From Rhizobium nepotum 39/7 (GTDB taxonomy: Bacteria > Pseudomonadota > Alphaproteobacteria > Rhizobiales > Rhizobiaceae), in NCBI RefSeq assembly GCF_000949865.1, contig NZ_JWJH01000016.1, forward strand, positions 30,431 through 94,430: a stretch of 64,000 nt of DNA. Reading direction: 5' to 3'. A program made the translations under genes and the position numbers. Of the stretch, positions 37,108 through 46,865 are shown one piece after another; position 1 is the stretch's first letter, and every line of letters starts with the position of its first letter. The notes beneath the pieces are model-generated. The model made no database searches. It was given only the letters and a program-made list of their open reading frames with translations, and was not told the DNA's origin.

Positions 37108-38235
37108 ATGGACGTTCGCGCCGCAGTTGCCGTACAGGCCGGAAAACCGCTTGAGGTCATGACCGTCCAGCTGGAAGGCCCTCGCTTCGGCGAAGTGCTG
37201 ATCGAGGTCAAGGCGACCGGCATCTGCCACACCGACGATTTCACCCTGTCGGGCGCCGATCCGGAAGGTCTCTTTCCGGCCATTCTCGGCCATGAGGGCG
37301 CCGGTATCGTCGTGGATGTCGGCCCCGGCGTCACCTCGGTCAAGAAGGGCGATCACGTCATTCCGCTCTACACGCCGGAATGCCGCGAGTGCTACTCCTG
37401 CACGTCACGCAAGACCAATCTCTGCACCTCCATCCGCGCCACCCAGGGCCAGGGCGTGATGCCGGATGGCACCAGCCGCTTCTCGATCGGCAAGGACAAG
37501 ATCCACCATTATATGGGCTGCTCGACCTTCTCGAACTTTACCGTCCTGCCGGAGATCGCCCTTGCCAAGATCAATCCCGACGCGCCCTTCGACAAGGTCT
37601 GCTACATCGGCTGCGGCGTGACGACCGGTATCGGCGCCGTCATCAACACCGCCAAGGTCGAGATCGGTTCGACGGCAATCGTCTTCGGTCTTGGTGGCAT
37701 CGGCCTCAACGTCCTGCAGGGCCTGCGTCTGGCCGGCGCCGACATGATCATCGGCGTCGACATCAACAATGACCGCAAGGAATGGGGCGAGAAGTTCGGC
37801 ATGACGCACTTCGTCAACCCGAAGGAAGTCGGCGACGACATCGTGCCCTATCTCGTCAACATGACGAAACGCAATGGCGACCTGATCGGCGGCGCGGACT
37901 ACACGTTCGACTGCACCGGCAATACCAGGGTCATGCGTCAGGCGCTGGAATCCTCGCATCGCGGCTGGGGCAAATCGGTCATCATCGGCGTTGCGGGCGC
38001 CGGTCAGGAAATCTCCACGCGTCCGTTCCAGCTGGTCACCGGCCGCAACTGGATGGGCACGGCCTTCGGCGGCGCGCGCGGCCGCACCGACGTGCCGAAG
38101 ATCGTCGAATGGTACATGGAGGGCAAGATCCAGATCGATCCGATGATCACCCACACCATGCCGCTCGAAGACATCAACAAGGGCTTCGAGCTGATGCACA
38201 AGGGCGAGAGCATTCGCGGCGTCGTGGTCTATTGA
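37108..38235 (+). CDS. frmA: S-(hydroxymethyl)glutathione dehydrogenase (class III alcohol dehydrogenase)
   Basis: The 375-residue enzyme has the catalytic zinc site (GICHTDD and GHEGAGIV) and the structural zinc cluster [15 protein letters not shown] (about 93-107). The NAD fold carries [12 protein letters not shown], and the end TFGG..RGRTDVP is typical of class III. It oxidises the glutathione-formaldehyde adduct or reduces S-nitrosoglutathione. AGGAGATCAAAA lies before ATG 37108. It is single; the ACP cluster starts about 110 bases after, behind a hairpin. Confidence 0.93.
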   Translation: MDVRAAVAVQAGKPLEVMTVQLEGPRFGEVLIEVKATGICHTDDFTLSGADPEGLFPAILGHEGAGIVVDVGPGVTSVKKGDHVIPLYTPECRECYSCTSRKTNLCTSIRATQGQGVMPDGTSRFSIGKDKIHHYMGCSTFSNFTVLPEIALAKINPDAPFDKVCYIGCGVTTGIGAVINTAKVEIGSTAIVFGLGGIGLNVLQGLRLAGADMIIGVDINNDRKEWGEKFGMTHFVNPKEVGDDIVPYLVNMTKRNGDLIGGADYTFDCTGNTRVMRQALESSHRGWGKSVIIGVAGAGQEISTRPFQLVTGRNWMGTAFGGARGRTDVPKIVEWYMEGKIQIDPMITHTMPLEDINKGFELMHKGESIRGVVVY

Positions 38236-38247
38236 TCTAATAACACC

Positions 38248-38272
38248 GGCAGGCGCGCACTGCGCGTCTGCC
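38248..38272 (+). terminator. Hairpin terminator after frmA
   Basis: GGCAGGCGCGC, ACT, GCGCGTCTGCC forms an 11-base stem with one G-T pair shortly after the stop. There is no T run. Confidence 0.55.
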
Positions 38273-38342
38273 ATTCCTGCGAATTGACCGACTTTTCCGC
38301 CTACAGCCCTGCCGATTAACGGGACGGTAAATCTATCGTCGT

Positions 38343-39272
38343 ATGCCAATATTGCGCGGTGGAGTTGAAAAATCCCTCCCCGTCCAAAACGACGCCAGAC
38401 AGCGGGAGCGACCTCTGAAAACCGTACCGATCGACAACGGAAACCGCGTCGCCGCCGTTGCGCTTTTGACGAAGGGTTTCCCGGAAAAAAGCGAGGCTTT
38501 CTGGTCTCGCGGGCTGGCGCTTATCAGCACGCATCATGAGCGGCGAAACCTCGGCGAAATCGGGCAATTGCTGATGAAGGGCGACGATGCCGTCGGCGTT
38601 CTTCTGACGATCCGAAGCCGCCTGCCCGACCCCGACAGGATCGTCGTCAACCTGTCGAGCTGGTATGTCGAGCCGTCCAGCCGTTGGTTCGCACCGCGCA
38701 TGCTGCAAATGGCCTCATCCTCGCCGGACGAAATCTTCACCGACTTCACCCCGTCTCCGGAAGCCTGCAAGCTGAATGAAAGGCTGGGGTTTTCGACGGT
38801 GACGGATTATACGCTCTTTTATCCCCTGCTACCAAAGGCGATCGGCCCGGCAAGGGCGCGGCTCCGCCCGCTTGCCGACGTTCCGCCCGGCGCGTTGCCC
38901 ACGGCAATGCGCGATATGCTGGAAGATCATGCGCTTTTCGGCTGCATGGTAGCGGTGCTGGAGGCGGATGGGCGTTATCATCCGCTGGTATTCTTAAAAA
39001 CGGTGACCAAAAGGCTACCCTCCGCCCGCCTCATCTATTGCGAAGACAGGTACCTCGCACAAAGGCACATATCCGCCATTGCCCGCCATCTTCTTCGCAA
39101 GGGCCGGTTCGCCATGACCATGGCGGCCCCTGACGAGGAGCGAGACGCCGGTGGATTTGCCGTGCTCAAATCTGCGCCGATACAAGTAAAGGGCGCATGG
39201 AACCCACGGTTTATTAACGAAACATACTCAGAATCGGTGTTATTGCCACCCAGGGTATTGGGGCGCTCTTGA
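38343..39272 (+). CDS. GNAT-like acyltransferase-like protein, first gene of the ACP cluster
   Basis: The product has up to 309 residues, soluble, with two acyltransferase-like halves. The first has VAAVALLTKGFPEKSEAFWSRG and DAVGVLLTIRSRL, then NLSSWYVEPSSRWFAPRML. The second has DHALFGCMVAVLEADG and ARLIYCEDRYLAQRHISAIARHLL. The pattern of strands and helices fits a GNAT fold, but no canonical acetyl-CoA Q/RxxGxG/A loop is clear, so the acyl donor may be the adjacent ACP. It lies 86 bases before the ACP gene on the same strand. ATG 38343 is the first in-frame start, and no strong ribosome site supports it. Confidence 0.55.
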   Translation: MPILRGGVEKSLPVQNDARQRERPLKTVPIDNGNRVAAVALLTKGFPEKSEAFWSRGLALISTHHERRNLGEIGQLLMKGDDAVGVLLTIRSRLPDPDRIVVNLSSWYVEPSSRWFAPRMLQMASSSPDEIFTDFTPSPEACKLNERLGFSTVTDYTLFYPLLPKAIGPARARLRPLADVPPGALPTAMRDMLEDHALFGCMVAVLEADGRYHPLVFLKTVTKRLPSARLIYCEDRYLAQRHISAIARHLLRKGRFAMTMAAPDEERDAGGFAVLKSAPIQVKGAWNPRFINETYSESVLLPPRVLGRS

Positions 39273-39357
39273 AAAGACCGCGTTGAACCTTGCCTGCATA
39301 GAAGAAAAGGCGCTTCGGCCAATATATCCCGACAGCGCGAACGAGCGGAGAAGAAGC

Positions 39358-39621
39358 ATGGTTTCAGCGAAACTTAGGGAAGCGGACGTCTCAGGGACTA
39401 TCTATTCCTACCTCTCGCAACGTTTTCCGGCTCACGCCCCCTTTGCGGCCGATACGCAATTGCTCGAAGGAGGCGTGATCGATTCGCTCGGCTTTCTGGA
39501 GCTGATGATCTTTCTCGGTGAAGGCTTCGGCATCATTCTCAATGACGAACATTTCACCCCGGAAAATCTCGGCACGCCCGCCGATCTGATTGCCTTCGTC
39601 ACGCAGGAACGGCGCAGATGA
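39358..39621 (+). CDS. Acyl carrier protein
   Basis: The 87-residue protein is a single carrier domain. The phosphopantetheine serine lies in GGVIDSLGFLELM, Ser43. The helical framework (VSGTIYSYLSQRFP before, FTPENLGTPADLIAFVT after) is complete. ATG 39358 has GGAG eight bases upstream, although the frame extends to 39283. The stop overlaps the ATG of the adenylating enzyme (ATGA), so the two are translated together. It is distinct from the fatty-acid ACP, being longer and less acidic. Confidence 0.88.
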   Translation: MVSAKLREADVSGTIYSYLSQRFPAHAPFAADTQLLEGGVIDSLGFLELMIFLGEGFGIILNDEHFTPENLGTPADLIAFVTQERRR

Positions 39622-41150
39622 CACCCCACGTCCTGCTGCACCACCTGCTCATCGCGCGGGCGGAAAGCGGCGATGAGGCGCTTGTATACAAAGAAAAATC
39701 ACTAAGCTATCGCGAATTTTCCGAAGCGGCGTCGCGTTGTGCGGCGGCATTGCGGGAAGCCGGAACGGAGCGCGGCGACCGCGTCGTCATCTTCCTGCCA
39801 CGCGGTATCGAGGAGTGCTGGTCGATCTTCGGCGTGAGCATAGCGGCCTGCGTCTTCGTGCCGGTCAACGCGCTGCTGAAGGCACAGCAGATCCGCCATA
39901 TCGTCAGGGATTGCGGCGCGAAAATCATCATCAGCAATATGGCGATGAAGGATGAGCTGAACGCGGCGCTGGAAGACATGGCCGATGTCAAAGTGCTGCT
40001 GGCGGAAGACATCGACAGCCGCCAAAACGTGCCCGTCAAAGCCTCGGCGGCAATCGGCGAGGACCTTGCGGCGATCCTCTACACCTCCGGCTCCACCGGC
40101 TCGCCCAAGGGCGTCATGCTGTCGCACCGCAATCTTCTGGCTGGCGCGCGCATCGTGCGCACCTATCTGGAAATCACCGACAAAGACCGCATTCTCTCCA
40201 TCCTGCCCTTCAGCTTCGATTACGGCCTGAACCAGCTGCTGACGGCGGTGGAACAGGGCGCCACGACGATCATCTCCACCTTCCGGCTGGGCGATGACAT
40301 CGTCCGCGATCTGCGCGACCATGCCATCACCGGGCTTGCCGGGGTGCCGACCGTCTGGGCGATCCTGACGCGAGCAGCCCCATTGCTCGCGAAGACGCCG
40401 CTGCCGCAGCTGCGCTATATCACCAATTCCGGCGGGCGCGTGCCGCAGGAAACCGTGAAAGCGCTGCGTGAAAAGCTGCCGGACACGAAAATCTTCCTGA
40501 TGTATGGCCTCACTGAAGCCTTCCGCTCCACCTTTCTGCCGCCGGAAGAAATCGACCGCCGCCCGACCTCCATCGGCAAGGCCATTCCGGAATGCGAAAT
40601 TTTCATTGTCACCGCTGAGGGACAAAAGGCAAAACCGGGCGAGCCCGGCATTCTCGTCCATCGCGGCCCGACCGTTTCGCTGGGCTACTGGAACCGGCCG
40701 GAAGACACGGCCAAAGTGCTGCGCCCTCACCCCTTCATCCCAGCTGCACGTGGCGGCGAGACCGTGTGTTATTCCGGCGATCTGGCGGTGGAGGACGAGG
40801 ACGGCTTTTTCAGCTTCGTCGCCCGCAACGATGCGATGATCAAATCGTCAGGCTATCGCATCAGCCCGACCGAGGTGGAAGAAAGCCTGATGTCGACTGG
40901 CCTTTTCCAGCAGGTCGCCGTCATCGGCCTGCCCGACCCGTTCGCGGGTGAAAAGGTGCATGCGGTGGCAACCGCCGCCAACGAGAATATCGATGTTTCG
41001 GCAGCGCTCAAGAAAGCCGCCGAAATGCTCGCCCCCTTCATGATCCCGCGCGCCATAGAACTGGTCGACCGCCTTCCGGTCACGGCCAATGGCAAGGTGG
41101 ACTACCGCGCGCTGGTGCGCGAACGGACGGACGATGGCGCCCACGGATAA
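39618..41150 (+). CDS. Acyl-/aminoacyl-AMP ligase (ANL superfamily)
   Basis: The 510-residue enzyme has all core motifs: YTSGSTGSPKG at 155-165, MYGLTEAFRST near 294, YSGDLAVEDEDG near 385 and the C-terminal catalytic lysine in NGKVDYRAL (Lys493). It should activate a carboxylic acid as the adenylate and load it on the upstream ACP. The sequence is close in style to the 'acyl-CoA ligase, exosortase A system-associated' group and to D-alanyl ligase-like enzymes. The start overlaps the ACP stop by four bases. The end overlaps the decarboxylase gene by 17 bases. The substrate cannot be predicted confidently. Confidence 0.88.
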   Translation: MTPHVLLHHLLIARAESGDEALVYKEKSLSYREFSEAASRCAAALREAGTERGDRVVIFLPRGIEECWSIFGVSIAACVFVPVNALLKAQQIRHIVRDCGAKIIISNMAMKDELNAALEDMADVKVLLAEDIDSRQNVPVKASAAIGEDLAAILYTSGSTGSPKGVMLSHRNLLAGARIVRTYLEITDKDRILSILPFSFDYGLNQLLTAVEQGATTIISTFRLGDDIVRDLRDHAITGLAGVPTVWAILTRAAPLLAKTPLPQLRYITNSGGRVPQETVKALREKLPDTKIFLMYGLTEAFRSTFLPPEEIDRRPTSIGKAIPECEIFIVTAEGQKAKPGEPGILVHRGPTVSLGYWNRPEDTAKVLRPHPFIPAARGGETVCYSGDLAVEDEDGFFSFVARNDAMIKSSGYRISPTEVEESLMSTGLFQQVAVIGLPDPFAGEKVHAVATAANENIDVSAALKKAAEMLAPFMIPRAIELVDRLPVTANGKVDYRALVRERTDDGAHG

Positions 41151-42411
41151 ACCCCAAAGCCACGGCCCGGCCCTTGCCGCCGCGCAATTCGCAGTCAACG
41201 AAAACGATCTTGTCATCGGCGGCCTTGCGGTGCGCGATATCGTGGCCGAGACCGGAACGCCGTGCTTCCTTTATGACGCCAGCGCCATGCGCCGCGCCTG
41301 TCGCGATCTTAAAAACGCTCTCGGCGGCTTTGCCGACATCTATTATTCGGTAAAGGCCAATCCCCTGCCCGCCATCATCTCGCTTTTCCGGCAAGAAGGC
41401 ACCGGTGCGGAAATCGCTTCCGTCGGCGAATATCGCGCCGCCATCAAGGCAGGTGTGCCGCCGGAAAAGATCATCTTCGCAGGCCCTGGCAAACGCAGGG
41501 CCGAATTGCTGGAAGTGATCGAGGGCGGCATCGGCGAAATCCATATCGAAAGCGCCGAGGAAATCGCCCGCATCGAGGCGATCGGCAAGCCGGTCAAGGC
41601 CTCGATCCGTATCAATCCGGTGCCGGATGCTCAAGCCGGCGCCATGCGCATGGGCGGCAAGGCCACGGCCTTCGGTTTTGACGAGGAAGAACTGGAAAAT
41701 ATCCTGCCGCTCTTCCAGGCCGCCCGGCATATCGATCTCGTCGGCGTTCATATTTACGGCGGCACGCAGATCCTCGACGCCGACATGCTTGTCGCCCAAT
41801 GGAGACACGCCATTTCCCTTGCGGCGCGCATGGCGGAGATACTGGGCAAACCGCTCGAAACCATCGATCTCGGCGGCGGCCTCGGTATTCCCTATTTCAC
41901 CGGGGAAACACCGCTCGATCTCGCGGCGGTCAACGCCGCCATTCCAGACCTCAGGGCGCTGATGCAGGCGCATCCGCTGATTGCCGATGCCCATGTCATC
42001 GTCGAACCCGGCCGCTTCCTGGTGGGGCCTGCGGGCATCTATGTGGCCGAAGTCAATTCGGTGAAGACCTCGCGCGGCACCACCTTCGTGGTGACGGATG
42101 GCGGCATGCACCACCATCTGGCGGCCTCGGGCAATCTTGGCCAGATCGTCAAGCGCAATTACCCCATCGTCGCACCGGCCATGATGCAGGCAGACTATGA
42201 CGAGACCGCAACCATCGTTGGCCCTCTCTGCACACCGCTCGACACGCTCGCCCGCAATGCGGCCCTGCCGAAGTTGAAGGCCGGCGATCTCATCGCCTTC
42301 CTGCAATCAGGAGCCTATGGCGCAACCGCCAGCCCAGCGGGTTTTCTCAGCCATCCGGCGGCGAAGGAAGTGCTGGTTGAGAATGGTGCGTTTGAGGTGA
42401 TCGGACGTTGA
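41134..42411 (+). CDS. PLP-dependent decarboxylase, fold type III (alanine racemase-like barrel)
   Basis: The 425-residue enzyme has the PLP lysine in YYSVKANP (Lys74). The phosphate-binding segment includes DLGGGLGIPYF, and GPLCTPLDTLA near 366-376 provides the active-site Cys and Asp of the ornithine/diaminopimelate decarboxylase group. SGAYG (Tyr395) supports the second subunit site. Its C-terminal signature differs from LysA (no CES motif). It is most like the decarboxylases that accompany exosortase A loci. It probably decarboxylates an amino acid or a carrier-bound derivative. The gene overlaps the ligase by 17 bases. ATG 41134 is supported by the repeated GGACGGACG just upstream. Confidence 0.87.
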   Translation: MAPTDKPQSHGPALAAAQFAVNENDLVIGGLAVRDIVAETGTPCFLYDASAMRRACRDLKNALGGFADIYYSVKANPLPAIISLFRQEGTGAEIASVGEYRAAIKAGVPPEKIIFAGPGKRRAELLEVIEGGIGEIHIESAEEIARIEAIGKPVKASIRINPVPDAQAGAMRMGGKATAFGFDEEELENILPLFQAARHIDLVGVHIYGGTQILDADMLVAQWRHAISLAARMAEILGKPLETIDLGGGLGIPYFTGETPLDLAAVNAAIPDLRALMQAHPLIADAHVIVEPGRFLVGPAGIYVAEVNSVKTSRGTTFVVTDGGMHHHLAASGNLGQIVKRNYPIVAPAMMQADYDETATIVGPLCTPLDTLARNAALPKLKAGDLIAFLQSGAYGATASPAGFLSHPAAKEVLVENGAFEVIGR

Positions 42412-42490
42412 GGACGTGAGGTAGCGAAAACCTGACGCGGTTTTCCTACGGGCACACATGTGACTGCTGACATCGGAGCTTCCTCCAAAC

Positions 42491-42519
42491 CTCATTCCTG
42501 TACTCGTCCCAGGAATGAG
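42491..42519. terminator. Hairpin between the ACP cluster and pabB
   Basis: CTCATTCCTG and its perfect complement flank a nine-base loop. It lies between the convergent ends of the decarboxylase gene and pabB. There is no T run. Confidence 0.5.
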
Positions 42520-42536
42520 GGAGAGAGCAGCGCCAG

Positions 42537-43694
42537 TCACCGCCGCAACAACCTGTCCCCGACCGCGAATTTCGATTTCAGCAGACACTCATCATACTCC
42601 GCCTCGGCATCGGAATCGAACACGATACCGCCGCCGACGTTGAAGACGGCGCGGCCTTCATCGAACAGGGTAAGCGTGCGGATCGCCACCGAAAAGCGCA
42701 TCTCACCAGCAGGAGACATGAAGCCGATCGCGCCGCAATAGGCGTCGCGTGGCGTCTGTTCCAGTTCGCGCAGGATTTTCATCGCCCACATTTTCGGTGC
42801 ACCGGTGACAGAGCCACAGGGAAACAGCGCCGCGAAAATATCCTCCACCGTCGCGTCAGGCAAAAGCTTCGCCCGCACATGGCTGACCATCTGGTGCACG
42901 GTCGGATAGGTCTCGATATCGAACAGCCGCGGCACATCGAGACTGCCAACCTCGGTGATGCGGGAAATATCGTTGCGCAGCAGATCGACGATCATCCGGT
43001 TTTCCGCCAGCGTCTTTTCATCCGCAAGCATCGCCGCGATGATCGCCCGGTCCTCTTCCGCATCGGCCCCGCGCGGCGTCGTTCCCTTCATCGGATGGGT
43101 TTCGATGAAGCCCTGACCATCGACCGCGAAAAACAACTCCGGTGAGCGCGACAGGATGACCGGGCCGCCAAGATCGACCAGCGCGCCATATTTTACCGGC
43201 TGGCGTTCGACCAGCGACCAGAAGGCCGTGAGCGGATTACCGGACCAGCCCGCATGAACGGGCATGGTCAGGTTGCCCTGATAACAGTCGCCCCGGCGAA
43301 GATGCTCGTGCAGCCGCTCGAAACGCTGGCGATATTCCGCAAACGTCCATGCGGGCGTGGGGTCGGAAAGAAACGCATCCGCATCCGGCAGGTTTTGGGG
43401 ACGCGCAAACCGTCCCTCATCCGGCTGCGGACCGGAGAAGACGCCGAAACGCAGAAACGGCACATTGCGGGGTTGCGAAGCCGATGGCGCAAGTTTCGGC
43501 TCGAACAGGAAACCCGCCTCGTAGGACATATAGCCGGCAAGATATTTCCCGGCGCGGCGCAGCTGCTCCATACGCTTCAGCGCGGCAAAAAACGCCTCGG
43601 GCTCGTCCGCGACGATGATCTCCTCCGGCTCGGTGAAGGCTGTCACCGTGCCGGTCGTGTCATCCCGGAAAAGAACGTAAGGCGCATGTGCCAA
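42537..43694 (-). CDS. pabB: Aminodeoxychorismate synthase component I
   Basis: The 385-residue enzyme shows the chorismate-binding core: IETHPMKGTTPRG, AENRMIVDLLRND, PCGSVTGAPK and ETYPTVHQMVSHV. It makes 4-amino-4-deoxychorismate for folate synthesis with a glutamine amidotransferase partner. Its length is typical of short rhizobial PabB without a fused lyase domain. The gene is single and convergent with the decarboxylase gene. No PabA or PabC gene is seen beside it. Confidence 0.92.
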   Translation of the reverse strand: MAHAPYVLFRDDTTGTVTAFTEPEEIIVADEPEAFFAALKRMEQLRRAGKYLAGYMSYEAGFLFEPKLAPSASQPRNVPFLRFGVFSGPQPDEGRFARPQNLPDADAFLSDPTPAWTFAEYRQRFERLHEHLRRGDCYQGNLTMPVHAGWSGNPLTAFWSLVERQPVKYGALVDLGGPVILSRSPELFFAVDGQGFIETHPMKGTTPRGADAEEDRAIIAAMLADEKTLAENRMIVDLLRNDISRITEVGSLDVPRLFDIETYPTVHQMVSHVRAKLLPDATVEDIFAALFPCGSVTGAPKMWAMKILRELEQTPRDAYCGAIGFMSPAGEMRFSVAIRTLTLFDEGRAVFNVGGGIVFDSDAEAEYDECLLKSKFAVGDRLLRR

Positions 43695-43752
43695 GGAAAA
43701 AATCCGTAGGGGGTAAATCGGGGAACTTCAGGTCGGCGGAAAAAAACCTCTC

Positions 43753-43845
43753 CGTCGTCACCCTCGGGCTTGTCCCGAGGATCTGCCGCCCGTCGACTTT
43801 AGCTATCTCGGCAAATCCTCGGCACGGGGCCGAGGATGACGTCGA
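43753..43845. repeat. Palindromic intergenic repeat, family C
   Basis: Ends GTCACCCTCGGGCTTGTCCC and its inverted partner GGCCGAGGATGACG flank a short centre. Members are at 46168-46246 and 63868-63931. Confidence 0.75.
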
Positions 43846-43872
43846 GTGTGGAAGAAAGGTTCGCCGTCTCCA

Positions 43873-45003
43873 TTAAACCGGGTCTATGTCGCCCCGCGCC
43901 CACATTTCGATGGTTTCCGCATAAAAATCGGCGAAACGGCCTTCCTCGATCGACTTGCGGATACCCTGCATCAGCTCCTGGTAATAGGCAAGATTGTGCC
44001 AGGAGAGCAGCATGCCGCCCAGCGCCTCGTTGGAGCGCGTGAGATGATGCAGATAGGCGCGGGAATAATCGCGCGAGGCCGGGCAATTGGACTGCTCGTC
44101 CAGCGGGCGCATATCCTCGGCGTGGCGGGCGTTACGGATATTGACCCTGCCACGGCGGGTGAAGGCAAGTCCGTGGCGGCCGGAGCGGGTCGGCATCACG
44201 CAGTCGAACATGTCGATGCCGCGCGCCACCGATTTCAGGATATCGTCAGGCGTGCCGACGCCCATCAGGTAACGCGGCTTTTCGGTGGGCAGCACCGGCA
44301 GCGTGATGTCGAGCATGCCGAGCATCACTTCCTGCGGCTCGCCGACAGCCAGCCCGCCGACCGCATAACCCTTGAGATCAAGCTGCTTCAGCCCTTCGGC
44401 CGAACGGATGCGCAGATCCGGCTGGTCACCGCCCTGCACGATGCCGAACATGGCCTTGCCGGACTGCTCGCCGAAGGCGACACGGCAGCGTTCCGCCCAG
44501 CGCAGCGACATTTCCATGGCACGCTCGATTTCCTTGCGCTCGGCCGGCAGCGCAATGCATTCGTCGAGCTGCATCTGGATGTCCGAATCGAGCATGCCCT
44601 GAATTTCGATCGAACGTTCCGGCGACATGTGGTGCAGCGAACCGTCCACATGGCTCTTGAAGGTCACGCCCTTCTCGTCCAGCTTGCGCAGGCCCGAAAG
44701 CGACATGACCTGGAAGCCGCCGCTGTCGGTGAGGATCGGGTGCGGCCAGCGGATCAGCTCATGCAGGCCGCCAAGCCTTGCCACGCGCTCCGGACCGGGC
44801 CGCAGCATCAGGTGATAGGTATTGCCGAGAATGATATCGGCTCCCAGCTCACGCACCTGATCGAGATACATGGCCTTGACGGTGCCGACGGTGCCAACAG
44901 GCATGAAGGCGGGCGTGCGGATGACACCGCGCGGCATGGCAACTTCGCCAAGGCGCGCGCCGCCGCTCGTGGCTTTCAGGGTGAAGGTGAATTTCTCGTG
45001 CAT
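43873..45003 (-). CDS. tgt: Queuine tRNA-ribosyltransferase
   Basis: The 376-residue enzyme has the nucleophile-containing [12 protein letters not shown], the [18 protein letters not shown] segment and [12 protein letters not shown], all typical of bacterial Tgt, which exchanges guanine-34 for preQ1. It is the second gene of a two-gene unit; its ATG overlaps the queA stop as ATGA, so they are co-translated. The zinc-binding cysteines of the family are expected further C-terminal but I do not place them firmly. Confidence 0.95.
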   Translation of the reverse strand: MHEKFTFTLKATSGGARLGEVAMPRGVIRTPAFMPVGTVGTVKAMYLDQVRELGADIILGNTYHLMLRPGPERVARLGGLHELIRWPHPILTDSGGFQVMSLSGLRKLDEKGVTFKSHVDGSLHHMSPERSIEIQGMLDSDIQMQLDECIALPAERKEIERAMEMSLRWAERCRVAFGEQSGKAMFGIVQGGDQPDLRIRSAEGLKQLDLKGYAVGGLAVGEPQEVMLGMLDITLPVLPTEKPRYLMGVGTPDDILKSVARGIDMFDCVMPTRSGRHGLAFTRRGRVNIRNARHAEDMRPLDEQSNCPASRDYSRAYLHHLTRSNEALGGMLLSWHNLAYYQELMQGIRKSIEEGRFADFYAETIEMWARGDIDPV

Positions 45004-46085
45004 CAGTTCTTCCGGAACAACAGGCTGGAATCGCCATAGGAATAAAAACGGTATCCGGTTTCGATGGCATGCGCATAAGCGTCACGCATCGTCTCGAGAC
45101 CGCAAAAAGCCGAAACCAGCATGAACAGCGTCGATTTCGGCAGGTGGAAATTGGTCATCAGAATATCGACCGCCCTGAAGCGGTATCCGGGCGTGATGAA
45201 GATGCCCGTGGCGCCCGACCATGGGTGAATGACGCCATTCTCGTCGGTGGCGCTTTCGATCAGCCGCAGCGACGTGGTGCCGACTGAGACGATACGCCCG
45301 CCGCGTGCCTTGACGGCATTGAGCTTTGCCGCAGTTTCTTCCGAAACATGGCCGATCTCGAAATGCATCTTGTGATCGTCGGTATCGTCGGACTTCACCG
45401 GAAGGAAGGTGCCTGCCCCAACGTGAAGCGTCACGAAATGCCGCTCTATCCCGGCATTGTCCAGCGCTTCGAACAGGGCCGGCGTGAAATGCAGCCCGGC
45501 GGTGGGTGCGGCGACTGCGCCCTTCTCGCGGGCGTAAATGGTCTGGTAGTCGATCTGGTCCTGTGCGTCTTCCGGCCGTTTGGCGGCGATATAGGGCGGC
45601 AGCGGAATGTGGCCGACGGAGGCGATCGCCTCGTCCAGCACCGGGCCGGAAACGTCGAAAAGCAGCGTGATTTCGCCCTCATCGCCCTTTTCCTCGACGG
45701 TGGCTTCGAGGTGGGCAAGGCCGCAGGCATTGTCGCGCTCGTAACCGAAACGGATGCGGTCGCCCGCTTTAATGCGCTTACCGGGTCGCGCGAAAGCCTT
45801 CCAGCGCGATTGGTCGGCGCGCATGTGCAGCGTGGCGGAAACCGCCGTCTCCGGCGCGCCTTCGCGCAGCCGCACCCCTTCAAGCTGGGCGGGAATGACG
45901 CGCGTATCGTTGAACACCAGCGCATCGCCGGGCTTCAGAAAGGATATCAGGTCGAAGACGCGATGGTCTTCCATGCGGTTGGCATCCGGATCGACCACCA
46001 GCAGGCGCGCGCTATCGCGCGGGTTCGCCGGGCGAAGGGCGATATTTTCCTCGGGCAGATCGAAATCGAACAGGTCTACACGCAT
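45003..46085 (-). CDS. queA: S-adenosylmethionine:tRNA ribosyltransferase-isomerase
   Basis: The 360-residue protein shows the QueA signature, [35 protein letters not shown] and [16 protein letters not shown]. It converts preQ1-tRNA to epoxyqueuosine using SAM, the step after Tgt. ATG 46085 begins the conserved N-terminus; a longer frame to 46109 adds an unrelated start. Overlap with tgt at 45003 confirms the operon, so the two steps of queuosine insertion are made together. Confidence 0.95.
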   Translation of the reverse strand: MRVDLFDFDLPEENIALRPANPRDSARLLVVDPDANRMEDHRVFDLISFLKPGDALVFNDTRVIPAQLEGVRLREGAPETAVSATLHMRADQSRWKAFARPGKRIKAGDRIRFGYERDNACGLAHLEATVEEKGDEGEITLLFDVSGPVLDEAIASVGHIPLPPYIAAKRPEDAQDQIDYQTIYAREKGAVAAPTAGLHFTPALFEALDNAGIERHFVTLHVGAGTFLPVKSDDTDDHKMHFEIGHVSEETAAKLNAVKARGGRIVSVGTTSLRLIESATDENGVIHPWSGATGIFITPGYRFRAVDILMTNFHLPKSTLFMLVSAFCGLETMRDAYAHAIETGYRFYSYGDSSLLFRKN

Positions 46086-46167
46086 TGCAACGGCTCTCGA
46101 AAATATCAAAACCCGCCTCGCAGCAACTGCCGGCGGGTCGTTATTGGTGAAGAGGCCTCCTCACCTC

Positions 46168-46246
46168 GGCGTCATCCTCGGGCTTGACCCGAGGATCCAC
46201 GTCGGCGGGTGATGGATCCTCGGGTCAAGTCCGAGGATGACGCCGA
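46168..46246. repeat. Palindromic intergenic repeat, family C
   Basis: GTCATCCTCGGGCTTGACCC is followed by GGGTGATGGATCCTCGGGTC, with outer arms CGGCGTCATCC and GATGACGCCG. Nearly perfect dyad. Confidence 0.85.
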
Positions 46247-46319
46247 GTGCGAGGAACACTCAATCAGCAAAATATCCACCCGCCCTGCGGCCAAGCAAGG
46301 CGGGAGAAACTCTCTATCC

Positions 46320-46829
46320 TCAGGCTGCCGAAGCAAGCTTGATGGAAACGATCGAATCGGGGTCCTTCACAGGCTCGCCGCGCTTGACCTTGTCGATGGC
46401 TTCCATGCCTTCGATGACCTGGCCCCACACGGTGTACTGCTTGTTCAGCCAGGGCGAATCGGTGAAGCAGATGAAGAACTGCGAATTGGCAGAGTTCGGG
46501 CTCTGCGAACGGGCCATCGAGCAGGTGCCGCGCACATGCGAGATCGCGGAGAATTCAGCCTTGAGGTCCGGCTTGTCGGAGCCGCCCATGCCGGCGCGGG
46601 CCGGGTTGAAGCTTTCCGAGCCCTTCTTGCCAAACTTCACGTCGCCGGTCTGGGCCATGAAGTCTTCGATGACGCGGTGGAAAACGACGCCGTCATAAGC
46701 GCCTTCCGACACGAGTTCCTTGATGCGGGCAACGTGGCTAGGGGCAACTTCCGGAAGCAGCTGGATGACGACCTTGCCGGTCGTCGTTTCCATGATGATC
46801 GTGTTTTCCGGATCCTTGATCTCGGCCAT
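46320..46829 (-). CDS. Cytoplasmic cyclophilin-type prolyl isomerase
   Basis: The 169-residue protein is a cyclophilin: VVFHRVIEDFMAQTGDVKFGKKG, ARSQSPNSANSQFFI and TVWGQVIEGMEAIDKV. It has no signal peptide, so it acts in the cytosol. The next gene upstream is a secreted paralogue with the same core, 36 bases away. The closest E. coli type is PpiB. ATG 46829 follows AGAGGAGAATA. Confidence 0.92.
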   Translation of the reverse strand: MAEIKDPENTIIMETTTGKVVIQLLPEVAPSHVARIKELVSEGAYDGVVFHRVIEDFMAQTGDVKFGKKGSESFNPARAGMGGSDKPDLKAEFSAISHVRGTCSMARSQSPNSANSQFFICFTDSPWLNKQYTVWGQVIEGMEAIDKVKRGEPVKDPDSIVSIKLASAA

Positions 46830-46865
46830 GATTATTCTCCTCTGTTCGGGCTCTATTGCCCTACC

